In this document: piece after piece, positions 1-11,008 of the stretch
Layout of the letters: every line of letters begins with the position of its first letter
Position numbering within the stretch: position 1 is the stretch's first letter
Source: Cyanophora paradoxa
Lineage: Eukaryota > Glaucocystophyceae > Cyanophorales > Cyanophoraceae
Length of the DNA: 64,000 nt
Reading direction: 5' to 3'
Assembly (NCBI GenBank): GCA_004431415.1
Contig: QPMI01000533.1
Coordinates: 248,001-312,000 of the forward strand
Translations under genes and position numbers: made by a program
The notes under the pieces: model-generated
What the model saw: only the letters and a program-made list of their open reading frames with translations
Databases searched by the model: none
Told to the model about the DNA's origin: nothing

Positions 1-2
1 AG

Positions 3-941
3 TGGGCATGGAGTTCAGCATGGGATCCATATTATAATTATGGTTCTTACGTTTATAGTAAAAACTCTGATGACCAAACTTCTACCGCTTGGATAGACTT
101 CGATATTCCAGAAGGATATCACAAAGGAACAGCATTTTTAACTTATTTACCTTGGGTTAGCTCACGACTTTTTGAAATTTGGGGAGTGAATCGACAAGGA
201 AATGAAGTTTTTATTACATCAGTGAATAGTTATCAACCATACGCCACATCGCCTGATGGTAACCACAGTGGTTTAAATAATGTTCCTATACATCTTGGTA
301 ATCGATTTTTGACTATTCGTATTAGACCAAAGATTGGAAGAGTTCACATTATGGGTATAAGTTACATGAAAATTTGGGTAGGAAATAGTTATGGTGGTCA
401 CACCGGCTATATTCATTGGAATAATGTTTATAGTAAACCAAATATATTAACAGGAGCATTGGATGTTTGGTTTAACTCTAATGATGGATATAATCGTATT
501 TATTTCGCGAATAATAACACCACGTATATTAAAGGAAGGGGGGATTATCCAATTAGATTTCGAAATGAATTAGATTCTGATATTTGTTGGATCGATCATA
601 ACGGGCGGATGTGGATAAACAATTATTTAACACAAGGAAGTGACAGAAGATACAAAACAGACATTAAAAAGATAACCGGCGCTCTTTCAGCAATAGAGAA
701 ATTAGAAGGAGTGAGTTTTAAACGAATCGGAAGTGAAAAAGACGGAACGAAATTAGGATTAATTGCACAAGATGTTCAACATGTAATACCAGAAGTCGTT
801 AATGTGAAAAAAGATGATGGCTACTTATCTCTCGAATACACGGGTTTAATTCCAGTTCTCATAGAAGCCGTTAAAGAATTGTCTAAGAAATGCAAGAGTC
901 TACAAGATCAAATAGATCAATGGCGCAGCCAGGCTGCTTAA
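3..941 (+). CDS. Fibre/tail-like structural protein, C-terminal part with peptidase S74 chaperone domain (5' partial)
   Basis: The frame is open from the window edge, so the gene starts outside; the GTG at 186 is internal. The last ~100 codons match the intramolecular chaperone domain of endosialidase-type fibres (peptidase S74): the S-D-R-R-x-K motif (Ser-Lys dyad for self-cleavage) is followed by the conserved LGLIAQDVQ..PEVV block, SLEYTGLIPVLIEAVKEL and a short C-terminal coiled coil. In the family this domain helps trimerise a beta-rich fibre and then cuts itself off. The upstream part is rich in Gly, Asn, Tyr and Trp, as expected for a fibre shaft or head. It sits first in a run of closely spaced intronless ORFs and is much AT-richer than the host genes downstream, which points to a viral origin. 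The domain call is firm; the exact virion role is inferred. Confidence 0.85.
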   Translation, partial: WAWSSAWDPYYNYGSYVYSKNSDDQTSTAWIDFDIPEGYHKGTAFLTYLPWVSSRLFEIWGVNRQGNEVFITSVNSYQPYATSPDGNHSGLNNVPIHLGNRFLTIRIRPKIGRVHIMGISYMKIWVGNSYGGHTGYIHWNNVYSKPNILTGALDVWFNSNDGYNRIYFANNNTTYIKGRGDYPIRFRNELDSDICWIDHNGRMWINNYLTQGSDRRYKTDIKKITGALSAIEKLEGVSFKRIGSEKDGTKLGLIAQDVQHVIPEVVNVKKDDGYLSLEYTGLIPVLIEAVKELSKKCKSLQDQIDQWRSQAA

Positions 942-972
942 CTGCCGTAATAAAAATGTCACAGTATAATAA

Positions 973-1281
973 ATGGCGACCTATCCACTTGGTGGATCTC
1001 CTTCTACTACTTCTGAGCCTGTCGCTCTTGCTTTTGATACTATCAAACTTGTAGCCGCACTACAAACTGTGGAAAAAACAATCCAGCAAACTAACAAACT
1101 GTCCCCAGTTGTTCATGAATATAAAAACCTCTTGGTTAATGTCCTTGCGCAATCTGCGTATGGAGATCCTGTCAGCAAGTATAATGAGCTTGACTCCAGC
1201 CTGAAAAATATGATGTCGATACTTCAAAACCTGTCAGCTTCTTATCAAGCCCTGGGATCGAATATGATTACTCCGGCCTAA
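973..1281 (+). CDS. Small virus-like protein of unknown function (102 aa)
   Basis: Not recognised. The ORF begins 31 bp after the S74 gene and ends 39 bp before the next ORF, so spacing supports a real gene in a compact cluster. The product is largely predicted helical, with no membrane segment, Cys pairs or catalytic motif that I can see, and its middle (VAALQTVEKTIQQTNKLS) could form a coiled coil. A short helical protein next to a fibre gene could be a structural or scaffolding component, but that is inference from position only. Confidence 0.6.
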   Translation: MATYPLGGSPSTTSEPVALAFDTIKLVAALQTVEKTIQQTNKLSPVVHEYKNLLVNVLAQSAYGDPVSKYNELDSSLKNMMSILQNLSASYQALGSNMITPA

Positions 1282-1320
1282 TGTTGGCTGCAATCTTTTT
1301 TTTTCTTGCGTTTCTATTAA

Positions 1321-2169
1321 ATGACCGAGTACAATCGGGTCCAGCTACCAATCTACTCGCTGGGCTCCCCAGCCATCCATATGAGACAGCACGAAGTAAG
1401 CGATGCCGTTGCTGGATTTGAGTCCACTGAGCGTCCAAACTCAACTAATGCATTTGATCAGCGATCAGTTATTCGGTGTAAAGAATTGCGTGCAGATAAA
1501 AACTCTGGAGTTGTCAAAACGACTCGATTACTAGTTACAAATGCCAATTTCTCACAGCCCATAACAGGGGGAGTTGATTCATATAGTGTTGACCTTCGAA
1601 GCATAAACTATGATCAAAACACTGCTGCCCTCACTGTGCGCTCCGGAGGAGCAGCTATTACCGGAGCCTGCCGAGTAAGTGGAGGGCTATCATCATCAAT
1701 TTCCATCAATGATGTACCGGACTTTTCAGTAGAAAATGTCGAAAATCGTAAACGAGTTCGAATGTACGTACCTTGCTGTGACCTCCCCTATGCACAAGCA
1801 CTAGTAGAAGTTGAGATAACAATAGCTAATTCAAGTACACCAAATGGTCTTGATGGTGAGAGGTTGCTTTCAAACAGAGAAATCCCCAAGGCACTTCAAT
1901 CGCTCTGTCAAGATCAAAATGATCAAATAGGTCATGTTTACACGTTCTTTGTACAGGGTCTAGGACACGCAGGACGGGGATACGTAGTTCGTAATATCAA
2001 TACAAGGCATCTTTTCGATTTATATGCTACCGCTATAGGCAGGTATTCTATCCTAATCATCGGCTATCGCTCCGATGTAGCTGCATCAGCGGCTACTAGA
2101 GGGCTGAACGTTGATCCAGCACTGAATAATATGTATGAGGAAGGCAATCCGGAAAATCCTATACCTTAA
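1321..2169 (+). CDS. Virus-like structural-type protein, paralogue A (282 aa)
   Basis: Not assigned to a family. It is clearly paralogous to the next ORF (2198-3031): both open with a short hydrophobic stretch, then a QH.VSD.V.G..STE block, then CxExRxDKNxGxxKTTxLLVTNANF at about residues 55-80, a Gly-rich A-L-T-x-R-x-G-G-A segment, and RxRxYVP near residue 145. The pattern is beta-rich with no signal peptide or membrane segment, as in capsid, penton or fibre-base proteins. The intergenic gap to the paralogue is 28 bp. Duplicated structural genes beside an S74 fibre gene suggest a virion module; function is inferred. Confidence 0.7.
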   Translation: MTEYNRVQLPIYSLGSPAIHMRQHEVSDAVAGFESTERPNSTNAFDQRSVIRCKELRADKNSGVVKTTRLLVTNANFSQPITGGVDSYSVDLRSINYDQNTAALTVRSGGAAITGACRVSGGLSSSISINDVPDFSVENVENRKRVRMYVPCCDLPYAQALVEVEITIANSSTPNGLDGERLLSNREIPKALQSLCQDQNDQIGHVYTFFVQGLGHAGRGYVVRNINTRHLFDLYATAIGRYSILIIGYRSDVAASAATRGLNVDPALNNMYEEGNPENPIP

Positions 2170-2197
2170 ATGAAAGTTTTATCTTCTGTTTTCTAAA

Positions 2198-3031
2198 ATG
2201 GAAGCTGTTGAAAGAATAGTAGTTCCATCGTTGACCCTCGCCGCTCCAGCCAACCACGTCCTGCAGCATGCAGTTTCAGATGATGTGCCCGGCCTACAAT
2301 CAACGGAGCAGCAGCCAACTCTAAACACCTTCCGAGACAATCACATTCTACGTTTAGGAGAGGTTCGATGTGACAAAAATAATGGCACTATTAAAACGAC
2401 TAATCTCCTTGTAACTAATGCTAATTTTAATGCGCATTATGGCGATCCTGATAGCTATGACGACGCTAACAAGGTTAATACTTTTACCTACGAATCAAGA
2501 ATAGGAGCTTTGACCTGCAGATTTGGAGGTGCTTATATAGGAGACGGCCTGAGAGTGGGCGGAGCTGCTTGTGCCCCTATATTTGTTAATGATCAACCCA
2601 ACCCTGAAAACGTAAATGAAAGAATTCGAACCTATGTGCCTTCTATGAATTCGCCTTATATCATCAAAGTCTTCACGCTAAACATAAATGAGCAAACATC
2701 GATCGTAGATAACGTTCAGCCACTCGGAAATCATTTCAAGAGTGTTGTTGATATTCCCCCGGATATCTACTTCCTTTGTAGGAGAAACGATGCTCTCCGG
2801 CCAAACATAGCTGTTTTAATTAATCCTATTGACAATTTCGGTGTCGCTTTCCATTCTACTCCAGTGGGGGTTGAAGATTACCAGTTTATTGTGAGGGCTA
2901 CGCTCATGGGGGCCTACAAAATTATTCTATTTGCCGAAAGAACAGATGCAATTGCAAATGGTGTCAAGTACGGGGAAACGTTCAATTCGAATCGTTATTT
3001 CCCAATTGGTGGGGCTGATCCTAATCCTTAG
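2198..3031 (+). CDS. Virus-like structural-type protein, paralogue B (277 aa)
   Basis: Paralogue of 1321-2169 with the same order of blocks: QHAVSDDVPGLQSTE near the start, RCDKNNGTIKTTNLLVTNANF around residue 65, the G-A-L-T-C-R-F-G-G-A block near residue 105, and RIRTYVP near residue 145. The C-terminal halves diverge more than the N-terminal halves, as if the N-terminal part binds a common partner and the C-terminal part is specialised. There is no membrane segment. It follows its paralogue directly and precedes a small Ser/Pro-rich ORF. Family unknown; a virion role is inferred from neighbours. Confidence 0.7.
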   Translation: MEAVERIVVPSLTLAAPANHVLQHAVSDDVPGLQSTEQQPTLNTFRDNHILRLGEVRCDKNNGTIKTTNLLVTNANFNAHYGDPDSYDDANKVNTFTYESRIGALTCRFGGAYIGDGLRVGGAACAPIFVNDQPNPENVNERIRTYVPSMNSPYIIKVFTLNINEQTSIVDNVQPLGNHFKSVVDIPPDIYFLCRRNDALRPNIAVLINPIDNFGVAFHSTPVGVEDYQFIVRATLMGAYKIILFAERTDAIANGVKYGETFNSNRYFPIGGADPNP

Positions 3032-3064
3032 AATCTCTGTTTTTATATATACGACCCTTTGTAG

Positions 3065-3409
3065 ATGGATTTGCTCCGTAAATGCATGGAGATGTTTCAT
3101 CTCAATGTCACCAGCAAATTGAAATGCAGCTGCTGCGAGACAACTATCAACCTCGAAATATCTGACACTGAGGGCTCGCGCACCCCTGATACTCAGCTAT
3201 CGCCTATTAACACACCCGAGACTTCTAGGTCCAATTCTCCTTTTACGCGATCGGATTCACCTGTACCTTGGCTTGATTCTGATAACCGAAGATCGTCTTG
3301 GCCACCCCCAAATATCCCGAAGCCACTGAAAAGAAAGAAGTCCTTGCTATCAAGTTTCAGAAAGGAGAAGACTCCAGTTTCGGAAAAGCAGCCAGATCAA
3401 GTGGAATGA
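3065..3409 (+). CDS. Ser/Pro-rich small protein with Cys pair (114 aa)
   Basis: Unrecognised. Begins with a hydrophobic/Cys stretch (LKCSCCETTINLE) then becomes a disordered tail with many S-P and T-P sites (e.g. SDSPVPWLDSD) and a basic KPLKRKKSLLSSFRK segment, so it looks like a phosphorylatable, nucleic-acid- or partner-binding protein. It is the last gene of the AT-rich virus-like cluster; the following sequence becomes repetitive and then host-like. An in-frame start at 3065 lies 34 bp after the preceding stop. Confidence 0.5.
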   Translation: MDLLRKCMEMFHLNVTSKLKCSCCETTINLEISDTEGSRTPDTQLSPINTPETSRSNSPFTRSDSPVPWLDSDNRRSSWPPPNIPKPLKRKKSLLSSFRKEKTPVSEKQPDQVE

Positions 3410-3448
3410 GGCCGCACCAGACCGCTAAAAGGGGCCCGTTTCTTACCG

Positions 3449-3640
3449 AAGTCACGCCTATAGATTTTGCTGAACGCGTTTCCTCAGCTAGCTCGATGCA
3501 CACATTTATTTCGTCTAGCTTTACCTTGACGCTCTTTCCTCGTTTAGCTTCTCTGTACTCGCCCTCACGCCTATAGTTAATGCTGAACGCGTTTCCTCAG
3601 TTAGCTCAATGCACACATTAATATCGTCTAGCCTATTCTG
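3449..3640. repeat. Two-copy tandem repeat (~117-bp spacing) at the edge of the virus-like block
   Basis: A segment starting CACGCCTATAG, passing through GCTGAACGCGTTTCCTCAG and ending near CGTCTAGC occurs at about 3451-3521 and again at about 3568-3633 with a few substitutions and small gaps. It lies just after the last AT-rich ORF and before typical host GC-rich DNA, so it may be part of a terminal or regulatory repeat of the inserted element. Confidence 0.6.
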
Positions 3641-4558
3641 CTACGTTGCTCTACAGACCGCGCGCATGGGGGGCAGCGCTCCTCTTCGCCTATTCTAGTT
3701 GTCAGCTCTGTCCTGAATAGTCGTTAGATATTTCTTTGTTAAGACTCCGGCCCGAGTCTGGTAGACCTGGGAATTAGGGGCTCGTAGACGTACAAGGTGA
3801 ATTAACTGAAGATGGGGTGGAGGTATACACTGGAAACGCATGGAATCGGGGGCAATGGAGCGAAGCGGAATTGCCCGGTCGTGAGGTCCATGCGTATACA
3901 ACAGGCCAGCCCGGCCTGCAGGCATGCGCAGTGCGGCCGGGCCAGTGCCTGGCACCGTACGCGTGCGTAGTGCACGTGGCACGACGCCGCGCGTTCATCC
4001 TTATTACTAGGCTAATAATTGTTTCCGAATCGCACGCGCATACATATGCGCAGCGAGCACCGTGCGGCTTGCCAGGTTGGCCCGTGGCGGGTTCATCATG
4101 GCACGCCGCCTAGAGCCTCGGAGCTAATCATCATGTTATAAGCTAAGGCCCGCGGGCGCCTTCCGAAGAAAAAAGTTCATTTTGCAGATTTGTTCTAGAT
4201 CTACGGTACGCATACTATGATATGCATGCGCATACGTTCCAGCTTGCAAATCAGTGCGTGCATGCTCATGATCACTCACTGCTGAGCAATCGTACTCTTG
4301 CAGGCGGTTGAGCAGCGCTATAGCTAGCTATAGCGTTACTCGCGTGCACTGAGCCACCTAGGCCTGCGACCGCCGGCGCGGGCTGCAGCACGTGCTACGC
4401 GTACGGTGCCACGGTGCGCGATCGTGAGCGGGCGCGGGCCGGGCCGGGCGGGGCCGGCGGCGCGCGCGCGCGTGAACATCGTATTGCAGCGCGAAATCGA
4501 ATCGAGGCGCGCGTGGCAGCACCCGGGACCAGCGACGTATACGTAGGCTCTCATCGCA
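3641..4558. other. Intergenic, no convincing gene
   Basis: GC-rich with many short palindromes (e.g. GCTATAGCTAGCTATAGC around 4318-4335) and CG/CA dinucleotide runs. ORFs here have shadow-like, Arg/Ala/Pro-rich products and no recognisable motif. It probably contains the 5' flank of the ABCG gene. Confidence 0.5.
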
Positions 4559-7500
4559 ATGGAGACGTCCTTGGCCGCTGGCTACAAGTGCGCCGGGGGC
4601 TGGGACTGCATCCGCGGACAGGTGCTCGAGCTCGAGTTCGAATTCCCCCGTCCGACGGTCGTGATTAATTTTTATAAGGTTAAGCTTGCGCATGCGCTGC
4701 GCTGCTAATAAATCAGACGTCGACTTCCACGATGGCAATCATGATCAAATACTAATAATGTTCTCAACACGTGCAGGTCGTCACCTCCGCGCCCCTCAAA
4801 TGCTCCGACGGTCCGCCCTCTCCCTTCCCCTAAAGCTACGCACGCGGGCGCCCACTCGAAGATTTAACATGTGATGACAACGTTAACGGTAGCGACGTTG
4901 ACCGCCATGACTTCCAGGCATGCTCTGCCCTGGAGGTCCCGTCGGGAAGGGGGCTTCCATGATGTGGTGTGTCGAGGGGAGCTACTGCCCCTCGTCCGGC
5001 CCCGCCCTTGGCCGCGCCCTCCCCTGCCCAGAGGGCAGCTTCTGCCCCAGCGCCATGAGCGCGCCCATCGCCTGCCCTGTCGGCTCCTCCTGCCCTGAAG
5101 GCTCCCGTGTCTACACGCAATTCCTTTACCTCGCGATCGGTTCGTCGACGTCCGCCGGATCGGCGCCCTCATCAATATATGCGGCTGACCACGCGCCCGG
5201 TACCGGTCCGGATCCGGATCTGCCAGTCGCGCCAGTGATACTGGGCGTCTTCGGCATGCTAGCCTGGACAACCTGCGCTGGACGAGTTCGGCGGCTCGCC
5301 AACCGCCGATCGCGACGCGCCGGTGCCGACGCTGGCAGCGGCCACAAGACCGACGCGGAGGGAAGCCGCTCCCGGCCCGCCCCGCCAATCGCTCCCTTCA
5401 AGGCTTCCGACCGTGCGGCTCTATAGCTAGACCTGCCGCTCCACGTGCACACCCTCCACCGTCCCTTTTTTGACTCCGATCCGGCGCAGCGGAGGGCGGC
5501 TTGAAATCGGGCATAATTTCCACGGAATTCGAAGAGCCCGAGCTGCACATCCGGTTCGAGCGCCTTTCGGTGGCGGTGCGGGAGAAGGGCAAGGAGAAGA
5601 AGGTCATTCTCAAGTCCGTCTCCGGCGTGTTCCGCCCCGGCCAGGCGCGCCCGTGAATTTGATTTTTTAAAATCAAATAGCCGAATTAATTCATGCTGCA
5701 CTGGATTGACTTGGATTAATTTCTATGGCAGGTCACGGCAGTCATGGGATCCTCTGGGGCTGGAAAATCGACCCTGGTGGTTCGCAGAATTACCTTCTCT
5801 CTCTCGTACATATATTTTGTAGCATTAAGATTCCTTTGTGACTCACGGAATTCTGTGCATGCGGCAGAACGTGATCCTGGGAAAACTCCCGCAGTCTTCA
5901 GGCCGCATCCTCGTGAATGGCGCTGAGCAGGTTAATTGCGACGCCCCCGGCCCAATATAAATATCTCCCCCTTCTTGACGCGAGCGCCTTTAATTGATTT
6001 CTGGGATCCCCGCAGGCGATTGCCCGTTACGGCCGCCTCATGGGCTTCGTGCCTCAGGTGAGCGTGCACCCTCGTCGCTTCGAATTCGACGTAAATTCGA
6101 TTTTTAACGCTGCACCCCGCACAGGACGACGTTCTCCTGCGGGCGCTGACGGTCCGCGAGACGCTCGAACACTCGGCGGCCACGCGCCTCCCCGTGGGCA
6201 CCACCCCCGCCGAGCGCGACGCAATCATTGAAAGGTGAGGACGTACACGTACCCCTCCCTGTCCGGCTTCCTCAATAAGCTTGTACCCCTTTTGAATTGC
6301 CGCCGTACCCTTGAGCTCGCAGGGCAATGGATGCCCTGCAGCTCCGCGGTATCGCGTCCCGGTTGGTCGGCGACGAGCTGCGAAAGGGTGCATGCCAATT
6401 TTCCCCTTCCGAGTCTGCTTTCTGTATATATTCGTACCCCCTAATTATAAAATCTCCCTTCCCCTTCGAACTTGCAGGGCTGTCACGGTCAGAGCGGAAG
6501 CGCGTCTCAATCGCCGTCGAGCTGGTCGCCTGTCCCCGAGTCCTCTTCCTCGACGAGGCACGTACCCCGGCTTCCTTATAATCACGCAAGCACAACGCCG
6601 CACCGCCCAGCCCTGAGCATGAAGGCGCCCCGCCGCTCGCAGCCGACGACAGGCCTGGATGCACGATCCTCCCAGGAGCTCGCAAACGCCCTCCGACGGA
6701 TCGCGAGCACGGGCGTGACGGTCGTCGCTGTGCTGCACCAGCCGCGGTTCGAGATCCTCCAGCTCTGCAACGAGGCAAGCGTATTAAATACGGATTCTTT
6801 CCCGTTGCGAGCGCCTTTCTCGAATCCCAGTACAGGTCCTCCTCCTCGGCAAGGGCGGATTCACGGCCTTTCAGGGTACCCCTGAGCGCGCCCTCCGGTA
6901 CTTCCAGGTAGCCCCCCCCCCGCTTTGAAAATTTCCCGGCCCTTCCTACGAATTCAAATCTTAACTCCGTACCCCCAGGAGCTCGGCTACGAGCTGCGGG
7001 AGGGCACGAACCCGGCGGACCTGTTCCTCGACGTGCTCTCCTGCCGCGCGGAGCGCGAGGCGATCGAGGCGCCGGCGCCGGCGGCCCCCGCGCCGTCCGC
7101 TGCGCCTGCCCCCGCCGTCGTGCTCGCGCCCGGAGCTCGGGGGGCCCTCGCTGCTCCGCCGGCGGGTCCGCGGGGCAGCCGCGGCGCTCGCGTGGCGACG
7201 ACCCTCGAGTTCCTTGAGAAGGCGCGCGTCGATCCGCTTTTCATGGTCATAGATCAGAAATATTTCCTATCTCACGTAATCGAACTAATTTGAAGGGTCT
7301 CGTCCTCGCTTCAGGCGGCCCGCGAGAGAGGTGTCATTTCGGAGGATCCGGACCCGCCGGCTCCGGCCGCCGGCGCAGGCGCCCAGGGCGTGCCGCCCCC
7401 GTCGCCGCCTCCCTGCAGCCGACCCGTCGCGGTCGGCCGGGAGTGGTGGGCCCGCACGGTGGTCGGCGAGACCCTTGGCGCGTACCTCAGCCGGCGCCTC

Positions 7501-9746
7501 CTCCGCCGCGGCGCCGGAGCCTCGCCCTCCGTCCGCGTCACTCCGGGATTCTGGCGGCAGCTCCCTCTCTATTTCGCCCGGTGCGAGCTTCAACGAAAGA
7601 ATTGAGTACCATCCGGGCTGGAATTAATATTGAAGCGGGCTCCCAGGAGCCTCCGGGAGACGCTGCACGACCCGACGTACGCGGCGATCGGAGTCGTCTC
7701 CGTCCTCATCGCCGGCGGCTCGATGGCGGCTGGTTTTGACGGCCGCGTGTCCGTTCTTCCCTCCAATCCCGCCACTAGCTTCGAATTTTCTAGGTCTCCT
7801 TCGAATACCCTTTCTGATCATGAAGGGCGGCCCCCACGGTGAACAGGCGGTACCTGCCGCGCCTGCCGGCGGAGGTGGTGGCGGCGTGCCCCCTCGTCGT
7901 GCGCGGCCGCTGCGCAGCCGAGGCGACCCTCGGACAGGTCCCCTACTACCTGGTAACTTCGAATTCTTTCGCATATAATTATGATAAGATAATTAGTTCC
8001 GTTCACTGTTTGAATTTAACCTTTCGTTCGTTAAGGGCTTCTACTTGACAATGATTCTCGGCGCCATCTTCGCTGTGGCGGCTGTACCCACCTTCGGCGA
8101 CGACCGCCGCGTCTACTCCCGCGAGGTCAATTTATAACCCGCCCTTCTTAAGCTTCCCATCTTTTAGCTAATTAATTCCGGGCAGGTGGCGGCAGGCTGC
8201 TCCCCGGCGGCCATCTTCGCCGCGAAGGCCGCCTTCGACGTGCTGAACATCCTCGTTCGCTCCTTCATCTTCTGCGCCTTCTTCGTGCGCACGCGCTTGC
8301 TTCAATTCGAAGTTGTTTAGCGAGACTTCCGATAACGATAAAGGTAGTTGGTGCACGTTGCGGCTAATTTCTTAGAGCACATCCGCGGAATCCGAATTAA
8401 ATTAACATGCATAGAATTTCAAGCCGATCAGTTTAGCTTTCTGCGCCCCAGCTTCGGGCCGTCAGCCAGCTGCATGCTGGATCTTATGGTCCTTAAGCTT
8501 TTCCTCTGACCGCCGGTGCACAACGTGGCGCAGGCCCTTATGATCGGCGCCCCCAGCGGCTTCTGGCGGTGGTTCGGCATCGTGTTTCCCCTCTGCTGGT
8601 GGGTCGACGATCAGAACACAGCGAACATATCCCCAGTTACATAATCTAAATCTCGGACTGTCGAATAAACTGACATCACCCGAAATTCATAGAGGTTCTC
8701 GCGCGGCGCGCGGGCTAATTAAAAGAACTGGCTTGAATACTTTGGCTCTAAATCTCGGGCCGACCTCGAAATTCTCGAGCTTCGGCTCGCTGCTCATTGC
8801 AATCAATATTGCCTCCCAGGTGCGCGTACGGGGTCGGCTACATGGCGTCCTGCCTCGTGCGCCGGGAGCGGGCCTCGATCGTGGCGGCCGTTGCCGGCGT
8901 CGCCTCCGTCGTCACCTCCGGCCTCTCCCCGTCCCTCGCCCAGGTCCGGATCGGATCAAATCGATCTGATCTGATCCGATCCGATCCGATCCGATTCGAT
9001 GGGGTTCGAATATTTAATCGTGCGCAGGTGAAGGATCGGTACGGCCCGATGCAGATCCTCTGGTGGATCTCCTTCAATCGCTGGTCGGCCGAGGGAATGG
9101 TCCGCTGGCGCCCTTTATCTTAAGCTTCTAGCAAGATACTCGCCCCTTTACCCTAAGCTTCTTTATCTTATCTGGTGCCCCTTTACCTTCGAGCAAGATA
9201 TTTAAATTCACATGCAACGAATATTTTAATCTGATTGCGAATCGATATCGGAGCCTGAGGTCCGGCCGGGCCGCGGCGCAGGTGATCCTGTCCGTGTCGG
9301 ATTACGCAGCGCGGGGATTCGATGTCGCTGGGCCCCTCGCCGCACAGGGCTACGACAACGGGAACTACGTGCGCTCCGGTCGCCCTTCCCCGCCTCGGCC
9401 TGCCCATGGCCATCCTCTGCCTAGCGAACTCGAATCTAAAACCGGCGCCCCTCCCCGGCCAGCCCCGCCTCGGCCCGCCCATATGTATCCCCTGCCTAGC
9501 GAATTCGAATTCGAATCTGAAACCCGAGCGCCCTTGACTTCCTTAAAGAAGTGATCCGATTCTAAATCTATCGAAGCTTGCCCGCGACAACGTCTCAAAT
9601 TTCGTTAACGTTTCGACGCGCATTTACATGTATGTATGCCCCCTCAGTACCTGGCGGTGCTGGCGCCCATGCTCCTCGGCCTCTCCCACCGCTTCGTCGC
9701 CTTCGGCCTCCTCCGCCTGGCTGACTACCGCGCCGCCCGTAAATGA
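4559..9746 (+). CDS. ABCG (white/brown-type) half-transporter with N-terminal Cys-rich domain, many exons
   Basis: Spliced gene for a membrane exporter of the ABCG family. Exon 4920-5426 encodes a Cys-rich segment (CPGG..CVEGSYCPSSG..CPEGSFCP..CPVGSSCPEGS) and a membrane helix (VAPVILGVFGMLAWTTC), the layout of plant ABCG24/28-like proteins. The nucleotide-binding domain follows: Walker A GSSGAGKS in exon 5732-5776, Q-loop GFVPQ at ~6040, signature-type LSRSERKR at ~6480, Walker B VLFLDE joined to PTTGLDA across an intron at 6558-6642, and the H-loop VLHQPR at ~6735. The C-terminal membrane half includes LTMILGAIF..AVPTFGDDRRVYSRE (~8045-8127), the AAIFAAKAAFD exon (~8187), GPMQILWWISFNRW (~9040) and a last exon ending LADYRAARK-stop. 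Several introns start with GC. The first exon (METSLAAGYKC..) and some internal joins are inferred. Substrate unknown. Confidence 0.85.
8945..9000. repeat. Intronic (GATCC/GATCT)n pentamer repeat
   Basis: A short run of GATCC- and GATCT-type pentamers within an intron of the ABCG gene. A similar GATCA-type pentamer run occurs at 27495-27560. Confidence 0.6.
9388..9533. repeat. Intronic tandem duplication (~75 bp period)
   Basis: Two diverged copies of a unit containing CCCGCCTCGGCC, GCCCAT, TGCCTAGCGAA and TCGAATCT, in the last intron of the ABCG gene before the exon at ~9650. No coding potential seen. Confidence 0.6.
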
Positions 9747-11008
9747 AGCCGAAGTCGAAGCGATTTAATTCGACTGGAGACCCGAGCACCGTGGCAAGCT
9801 TCATGTACAAGCTTAAGCAATTCATAGCTAAACGTAACTTCAACGCGCAATTGTACGTATGCTTATACGTATGTATTATAGGAAAATCAAAGCGTGCGCA
9901 TGCGCCAAAAAAACCCGAAGCAATCATCGGATCGGATTTCGAAGCTTGACTCATCGCATAATTAGTGATCAGGACCGGTACGTATACCTCGCGCGCGCCC
10001 GGCCGGCCCGCGGGTCCCGCCGGTGCAGCTGGTGCACGGATACAGGTGCACGGATACAGGACCGGCTTTTATTTCGGCTCGGGAGTTTGCCGCAGTGCGC
10101 ACAAGTCTGTCTTGAATAATATTACAGCTCGAACTTCGGAACGAGGCATGTGAAAACGATCGCGAGCCTCGGAGATCCTGCGATCATAAACGAGCTCGAG
10201 GTGCAGCAACGTTAACTCGAACGAGCAAGCGCGTCAATTGTAAATCAAAGTCGCATTTAGATTTGCTACATGCAGGCTGCAGGCCTAGGCTGCAGCGTGC
10301 GCTCATGATGCTTCAAATTTTGCTTTCTAATGATTCATAAAGAAAAGAGGCGTTCAGTTTGTGACGGGAATTGTTTTCAAATTTTGCTTTCTAATGATTC
10401 ATAAAAAAAGAGGCGTTCAGGTTGTGACGGGAATTGTTTTTTCGCCATCCGCAGGAAAAAACAGTTTGCCGGTACCGCCGGCCGGCGCCGGGAAGCCGGC
10501 CCGGCAGGGCGGTACCGGTAGACTCCGCCGTCACTCCGGTAGTCTCGCCGGTAGACTCGCCGGCAGTACGACGTCGCCGCCGACCGGTACCGCGCGCGGC
10601 CGACGTCGACCGGGCCGGAGTCGCCGCCAGACCGGGACTACTCAGTGACTAGGCGCCCGGCTACTAGCTTACTAGACCTGTACCTGGCTACTACTAGCCT
10701 ACTAGTAGTTAAAGTTCACGGCTGCCAGGAAGGCTTAGGAAGCCCGCTCGCTCTCTGCAGCTGCTTCTTTAGCTAGATCCAGATTTCTCAAGCTCATCGA
10801 GGCTCTCACTGTCAAGGCGTCTAAGACAGGTGCTTTAATTTGCTAGCCGCTAGATCTGATGCCATGATGGCTTCCCACGCGCGAATTTCGAACTCGAGGC
10901 CTCTGTCTCGCCTCGCCTAATCGATATCATCATGGCATGAGCATGACCATGAGACTCTGAGACTCGCTGCGCGCAGCCGCATTTCGTGCTCCGTTCGAAC
11001 GCCTCACC
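9747..11008. other. Intergenic with a 64-bp tandem repeat
   Basis: No convincing gene. The notable content is a tandem repeat described separately (10313-10440), a GC-rich block at 10470-10640 built of CCGG/GGCC words, and TA-rich linkers. The 5' part of the next gene may lie in 10920-11008. Confidence 0.5.
10313..10440. repeat. 64-bp tandem repeat, two nearly identical copies
   Basis: Unit begins TCAAATTTTGCTTTCTAATG, passes through AGGCGTTCAG and ends GGGAATTGTTTT; copies start at 10313 and 10377 and differ by only a few bases. AT-rich compared with surroundings. Between genes, no ORF. Confidence 0.85.
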
